Translations under genes and position numbers: made by a program | NCBI GenBank assembly: GCA_937921835.1 | Contig: CAKZVG010000136.1 | Span: forward strand, 1-9,430 | Length of the DNA: 9,430 nucleotides | Direction: 5' to 3' | Source: an uncultured Bryobacteraceae bacterium | GTDB taxonomy: Bacteria; Acidobacteriota; Terriglobia; Bryobacterales; Bryobacteraceae | The notes under the pieces: model-generated | The model's input: the letters and a program-made list of their open reading frames with translations, nothing else | Told to the model about the DNA's origin: nothing | Databases searched by the model: none | Part shown: positions 6,744-9,430 of the stretch, in pieces | How positions within the stretch are numbered: the first letter of the stretch is position 1 | How the letters are laid out: every line of letters starts with the position of its first letter

Positions 6744-7308
6744 GTGAGTTTTGTGCCTGGGGAGAAGTCCGAGCACAATGACACGCAGCCGTTGCGCTCC
6801 ATCGCGATCCGGATTCGGCAACGTCGGGAGAATCGATTTGCCGGCGGCGGCAAGGTGAAACGATTCGCGGTGGTGACCAACATTCGGGAATGGAAGGCGA
6901 CCCGGCTGATCGAGAGGCGCCGGGAGAGGGCGGGGACGGTGGAAGCGGTGCATGACGTTTTGAACAACGAACTGGCGGCGGGAGTGATGCCGTCCAAGTA
7001 CTTCGGGACCAACGCGGCGTGGCTGCGCCTGGCGGTCCTCGCGCACAACGGGCTGACGGCGCTGAAGAGACTGGCATTGCCGGCCGGGTTGCTGACAGCG
7101 CGGCCGAAGCGGTAGTGGTTTCTGGATCTTCCACACAGCTGGGCGGCTGGTGCATCACGGGCGAAGGATGGTGCTGCGTTTGGCGGCGACGGCGGCCCGG
7201 CTGACAGAGTGGCTGGAGGCGCTGAGACTGCTGCCGCTCCGGGTCCAAACAACCTGGGGATTGCTTATCGACGGATTTGCAGGCCCTTTTCCGGCGGGCG
7301 CCGGGTAG
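6744..7308 (+). pseudogene. IS1380-type transposase remnant, C-terminal part, frameshifted
   Basis: The first frame (6744-7115) carries the end of a DDE transposase of the IS1380 type: KRFAVVTN (39-46 of this frame), an ERAGTVEAVHD segment (61-71) of the kind that carries the last catalytic Glu region, NELAAGV, and FGTNAAWLRLAVLAHN (88-102, family-typical with small changes), then ALKRLALP and ARPKR. It stops at TAG 7113-7115. The family continues two residues later with an RF...F-H-T-A-G-R-L-V-H-H segment, and exactly that continues in the next frame from 7120 to TAG 7306-7308 (visible FWIFHTAGRLVHHGRR, then TEWLEALRLLPL). Seven bases stand where six are expected, so a one-base insertion broke the gene. 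The N-terminal two thirds, with the first two catalytic Asp residues, is absent, so the element is dead. The 5' limit is approximate; homology becomes credible from about 6780. Confidence 0.8.
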
Positions 7309-7310
7309 AG

Positions 7311-7324
7311 GCGTGCTTGCACGC
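7311..7324. repeat. Short perfect inverted repeat, two 6-bp arms
   Basis: GCGTGC, a TT spacer, then GCACGC. It lies just after the transposase remnant and about 190 nt before tssK. It could be a protein-binding dyad, part of an IS end, or chance in GC-rich DNA. The two-base spacer makes it a poor RNA hairpin. Confidence 0.35.
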
Positions 7325-7512
7325 GGCACTGCCACTCTTCCGGAGCGTGAGAGACCACCTGTCAGGGACGCTGGCAGCCCGGTCTGCCCGAACTGCCGCC
7401 CTTTTCTCCGGCCCCATAGCCTCGCACAAGGGCTGAACCGTCGAGCCGTGATCGCCACCGCCGGATTGGGGGCGCTTGGCGGACCCGCCCGGAGTCTGCT
7501 ACCTTTGCCAGC

Positions 7513-8868
7513 ATGAGGCGACTCCAGCCCGTCATCTGGATGAAGGGCACCTTTCTGAACCCGCAGTACCTACAGTGCCAGGACCGGTTTCTTGAGGATG
7601 CCCTGCAATTCAACCTCGAGTCGCTCGCCTTCCGGCCCTGGGGATTGCGCGAGATCCGTATTGACCGCGAGGCGCTGTCCGGCGGCTACTTCTCGTTGTC
7701 GGGCGCATCCGGCATCTTCCCGGATGGCTTGTTGTTTGAGATTCCCTCCTCCGATCCGGCGCCGCCCCCGAAACCGATGGCGGATTACTTCGAGGCCGAC
7801 CAGGAAAGCTCCACCGTCTACCTGGCCGTGCCGCACTACAGCGCGCGCGGAATGAACGTCTCCCTGGCGGGCGGCGAGGCCGACACGCGCTACCAGTCCG
7901 AAGTGCTGATGGTGCGCGACGAGAACTCCGGCAAGGCGGAGCGGCCGGTGCAGGTCGCCAGAAAGAACCTGCGGCTCCTGATGGACGGGGAATCGCGCCG
8001 GACCTGCTCGGCGATTCCGGTGGCGCGCGTGAACCGCACCGCCGCCGGGGGTTTTGAACTCGACGCCCACTTCGTGCCGCCGCTGCTGGACATCGCCGCC
8101 AGCGACTACCTGGTGGCCCTGGCGCGGCGCATGGTGGAGATCCTGGCGGCCAAGAGCAGCCAACTTTCCGGGACCCGCCGGCAACGCAACCTGAGCCTGG
8201 CCGAGTTCGGCACCTCCGACATCGCCAACTTCTGGCTTCTCTACAACATCAATTCCCACTTCCCGCTCTTCCAGCACGTTTTCGAAACCCGCCGCGGGCA
8301 CCCCGAGCACTTGTACCGTCTGCTGCTTTCGCTCGGCGGCGCGCTGACCACGTTTTCGCTCGAGATCCACCCGCGCGACTTCCCGGTCTACGATCACGAG
8401 GACCTGGGCGGGTGTTTCTCGAAGCTCGACGAGCAGGTGCGCACCTTGCTCGAGACCGTCGTGCCGAGCAACTTCGTCTCGCTGCCGCTGAAGTTCGTCG
8501 AAGCGCAGATTTACGGAACCTCGCTCGCCGACGAGAAGTACCTGACGAATACCAAGATGTATCTGGCGGTGGCGGCCGAAATGAACGAAGGCGAGCTCAT
8601 CAGCAAGGTGCCCTTCCTGGTGAAGGTTTGCTCGGCCGACCACATCCAGCACCTGGTGCGGCAGGCGCTCCCGGGGGTGACGCTCACGCATGTGGTGAAG
8701 CCGCCCAGCTCGATTCCGGTGAAGCTGAGCTGGCAGTATTTCAGCCTCAACCAGTCCGGCGTCGCCTGGGAAGCGATCTGCCGGGCGCGCAACCTGGCGG
8801 CCTACATTCCGGGCGATTTTCCAGCCCCACAGGCGGAACTGGTGATTCTGCTGCCTGAAGCCCAGTAG
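7513..8868 (+). CDS. tssK: Type VI secretion system baseplate subunit TssK (ImpJ/VasE family)
   Basis: 451 residues, the usual family length. TssK trimers connect the phage-like baseplate (TssE/F/G) in the cytoplasm to the membrane complex through TssL/TssM. The diagnostic N-terminus is clear: residues 8-19 (I-W-M-K-G-T-F-L-N-P-Q-Y) correspond to the family pattern Trp-x-x-Gly-x-Phe-Leu-x-Pro-Gln-His, followed by the Gln/Asp/Arg helix. The family-typical C-terminal head is also present: a run ending in Pro-x-Ile-Pro-Val, then WQYFSLN, WEAICRARNLA and YIPGDFPAPQAELVILLP (about 405-448). The ATG is supported by this N-terminal match; only a GGAG 18 nt upstream is visible, so ribosome binding is weak or leaderless. 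No other type VI gene is in the window, and the next gene converges on it 3 nt after its stop, so tssK is either the last gene of a type VI block or an isolated one. Confidence 0.92.
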   Translation: MRRLQPVIWMKGTFLNPQYLQCQDRFLEDALQFNLESLAFRPWGLREIRIDREALSGGYFSLSGASGIFPDGLLFEIPSSDPAPPPKPMADYFEADQESSTVYLAVPHYSARGMNVSLAGGEADTRYQSEVLMVRDENSGKAERPVQVARKNLRLLMDGESRRTCSAIPVARVNRTAAGGFELDAHFVPPLLDIAASDYLVALARRMVEILAAKSSQLSGTRRQRNLSLAEFGTSDIANFWLLYNINSHFPLFQHVFETRRGHPEHLYRLLLSLGGALTTFSLEIHPRDFPVYDHEDLGGCFSKLDEQVRTLLETVVPSNFVSLPLKFVEAQIYGTSLADEKYLTNTKMYLAVAAEMNEGELISKVPFLVKVCSADHIQHLVRQALPGVTLTHVVKPPSSIPVKLSWQYFSLNQSGVAWEAICRARNLAAYIPGDFPAPQAELVILLPEAQ

Positions 8869-8871
8869 CGG

Positions 8872-9430
8872 TCACTTCTTAAAAACGAAAAAGAGAATCA
8901 CCATCACCAGCAGCAGCACGGCGCCGCTGATGGCGAGGATGAGTGGCAGCTTGGACTTCCTAGCTACGGCCGGCGCGGCGGGCGCGGGCGCCGGCGCCGG
9001 GGCTGAAAGCGCCGGTGACGGTGTCGCGAACAGGCGCGTGTATTCGCTCGGCCCCTGGGGTTCGGAGGGCGCTTGCGGCACGATCGGCGCGGATGGCCGC
9101 GCCAGAAAAGCCTGAGTCACGCTGCCCGGAGTCGGAACCGGTGGTGAGGGCGGAGCGGGAGCCGACGGGATATCCCCTTTCCCGAACATGCGCGTGAATT
9201 CGCCCGGCGCGTCCAGCGGCTTCGGCGAGTGCGGCACCGGAGCGGGCTGCTGTCCGATGGACGGAAGCTGGCTGAGAGGCTGCGGTTCGAGCGGCGACTG
9301 GAAGAACCTGGTGAATTCGCCGCCGGTACCGCCGGGCGCGGCTGGCGGCGGCGCGACGGGTCCCGCCGGCGGGGGGGCGGCCGCGCCGAAGATGCGGGTG
9401 GATTCGCCGGGGCCGGCCCCGGCATGCGGC
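8872..9430 (-). CDS. Unrecognised Pro/Ala-rich, repeat-bearing protein with C-terminal membrane anchor (5' end outside window)
   Basis: The frame is open from the right window edge to the TGA at 8872-8874, giving 185 visible codons. A GTG at 9237 is in frame, but the repeat motif continues upstream of it, so the real start lies outside the window. The visible part is low-complexity Pro/Ala/Gly linker with five short motifs: GESTRIF (9408-9388), GEFTRFF (9321-9301), GEFTRMF (9204-9184), GSVTQAF (9126-9106) and SEYTRLF (9048-9028). A basic Arg-Lys-Ser-Lys patch precedes one hydrophobic helix of about 22 residues (8878-8949) and a final Lys-Lys, the layout of a tail-anchored membrane protein with its body in the cytoplasm. 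The third base of codons is mostly G or C and the motif is conserved while linkers vary, both arguing for a real gene. I do not recognise the family. It could carry a folded N-terminal domain (for example a signalling or zinc-ribbon domain) beyond the edge. Confidence 0.78.
   Translation of the reverse strand, partial: PHAGAGPGESTRIFGAAAPPPAGPVAPPPAAPGGTGGEFTRFFQSPLEPQPLSQLPSIGQQPAPVPHSPKPLDAPGEFTRMFGKGDIPSAPAPPSPPVPTPGSVTQAFLARPSAPIVPQAPSEPQGPSEYTRLFATPSPALSAPAPAPAPAAPAVARKSKLPLILAISGAVLLLVMVILFFVFKK
9028..9408 (-). repeat. Five-copy heptapeptide repeat region (G/S)-(E/S)-x-T-(R/Q)-x-F
   Basis: Motif starts are at 9408, 9321, 9204, 9126 and 9048 on the minus strand, spaced 29, 39, 26 and 26 codons. 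Thr and the last Phe are invariant, Arg occurs in four of five, and position 3 is mostly aromatic. At DNA level the core on the plus strand is close to GTGAATTCGCC in two copies and diverged in the others, so these are old duplications under protein-level selection rather than a fresh tandem repeat. Confidence 0.8.

Noticed and set aside
6724..7260. Possible terminal inverted repeats of the IS (GGTTGTT near 6731 and its reverse complement near 7249)
   Set aside because: Only about seven to eight matching bases with poor flanks and no visible target duplication; not enough to define IS ends.
6316..7458. Minus-strand open frame of 380 codons across the kinase end and IS remnant
   Set aside because: It crosses two unrelated plus-strand units, has Ser/Pro/Arg-rich noise composition and no recognisable motif or ribosome site.
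7570..8691. Minus-strand open frame of 373 codons opposite tssK
   Set aside because: Shadow of tssK in GC-rich sequence; Arg/His/Gln-rich with no domain.

Overview
The window is GC-rich DNA that looks like an acidobacterial chromosome of the Solibacter/Bryobacter type. This is inferred from three things: an Oar-like TonB-dependent receptor tail ending in a basic-hydrophobic strand with a terminal Phe, a large periplasmic-propeller histidine kinase of the Reg_prop/Y_Y_Y/HisKA_3 type, and a type VI secretion baseplate gene. No rRNA, tRNA, CRISPR array or origin was seen.

Region 1 (1-3554, + strand) is a tightly packed carbohydrate operon: the end of a TonB-dependent receptor, a class II ketose-bisphosphate aldolase, a CbbY-like HAD sugar-phosphate phosphatase, then dhaL and dhaK (nucleotide-binding and substrate-binding subunits of a dihydroxyacetone-type kinase). 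Gaps are 13 nt or less, and two junctions overlap (7 and 8 nt). The plausible logic is uptake of a sugar or sugar-derived compound across the outer membrane, phosphorylation of a short ketose (dihydroxyacetone or a tetrulose), and aldol chemistry and dephosphorylation of phosphorylated ketoses. The real substrate cannot be read from the sequence. No DhaM or other PTS phosphoryl donor is present.

Region 2 (3599-6553, + strand), 44 nt after dhaK, is a 984-residue sensor histidine kinase with a secretion signal, about 14 beta-propeller blades (two seven-bladed propellers), a Y_Y_Y domain, one C-terminal membrane helix and a HisKA_3/HATPase kinase module. It may sense the compound handled by the upstream operon. 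Its response regulator is not in the window.

Region 3 (6554-7512) has no intact gene. It holds a degraded IS1380-type transposase: only the C-terminal third remains, and a one-base insertion breaks it near 7113. It sits between the metabolic block and the secretion gene.

Region 4 (7513-9430) has tssK (type VI secretion baseplate, + strand). Only 3 nt after its stop is the convergent 3' end of an unrecognised Pro/Ala-rich, C-terminally membrane-anchored protein (- strand) that is still open at the window edge. That protein carries five spaced copies of a seven-residue motif of the form (G/S)-(E/S)-x-T-(R/Q)-x-F. It is the least explained element in the window.
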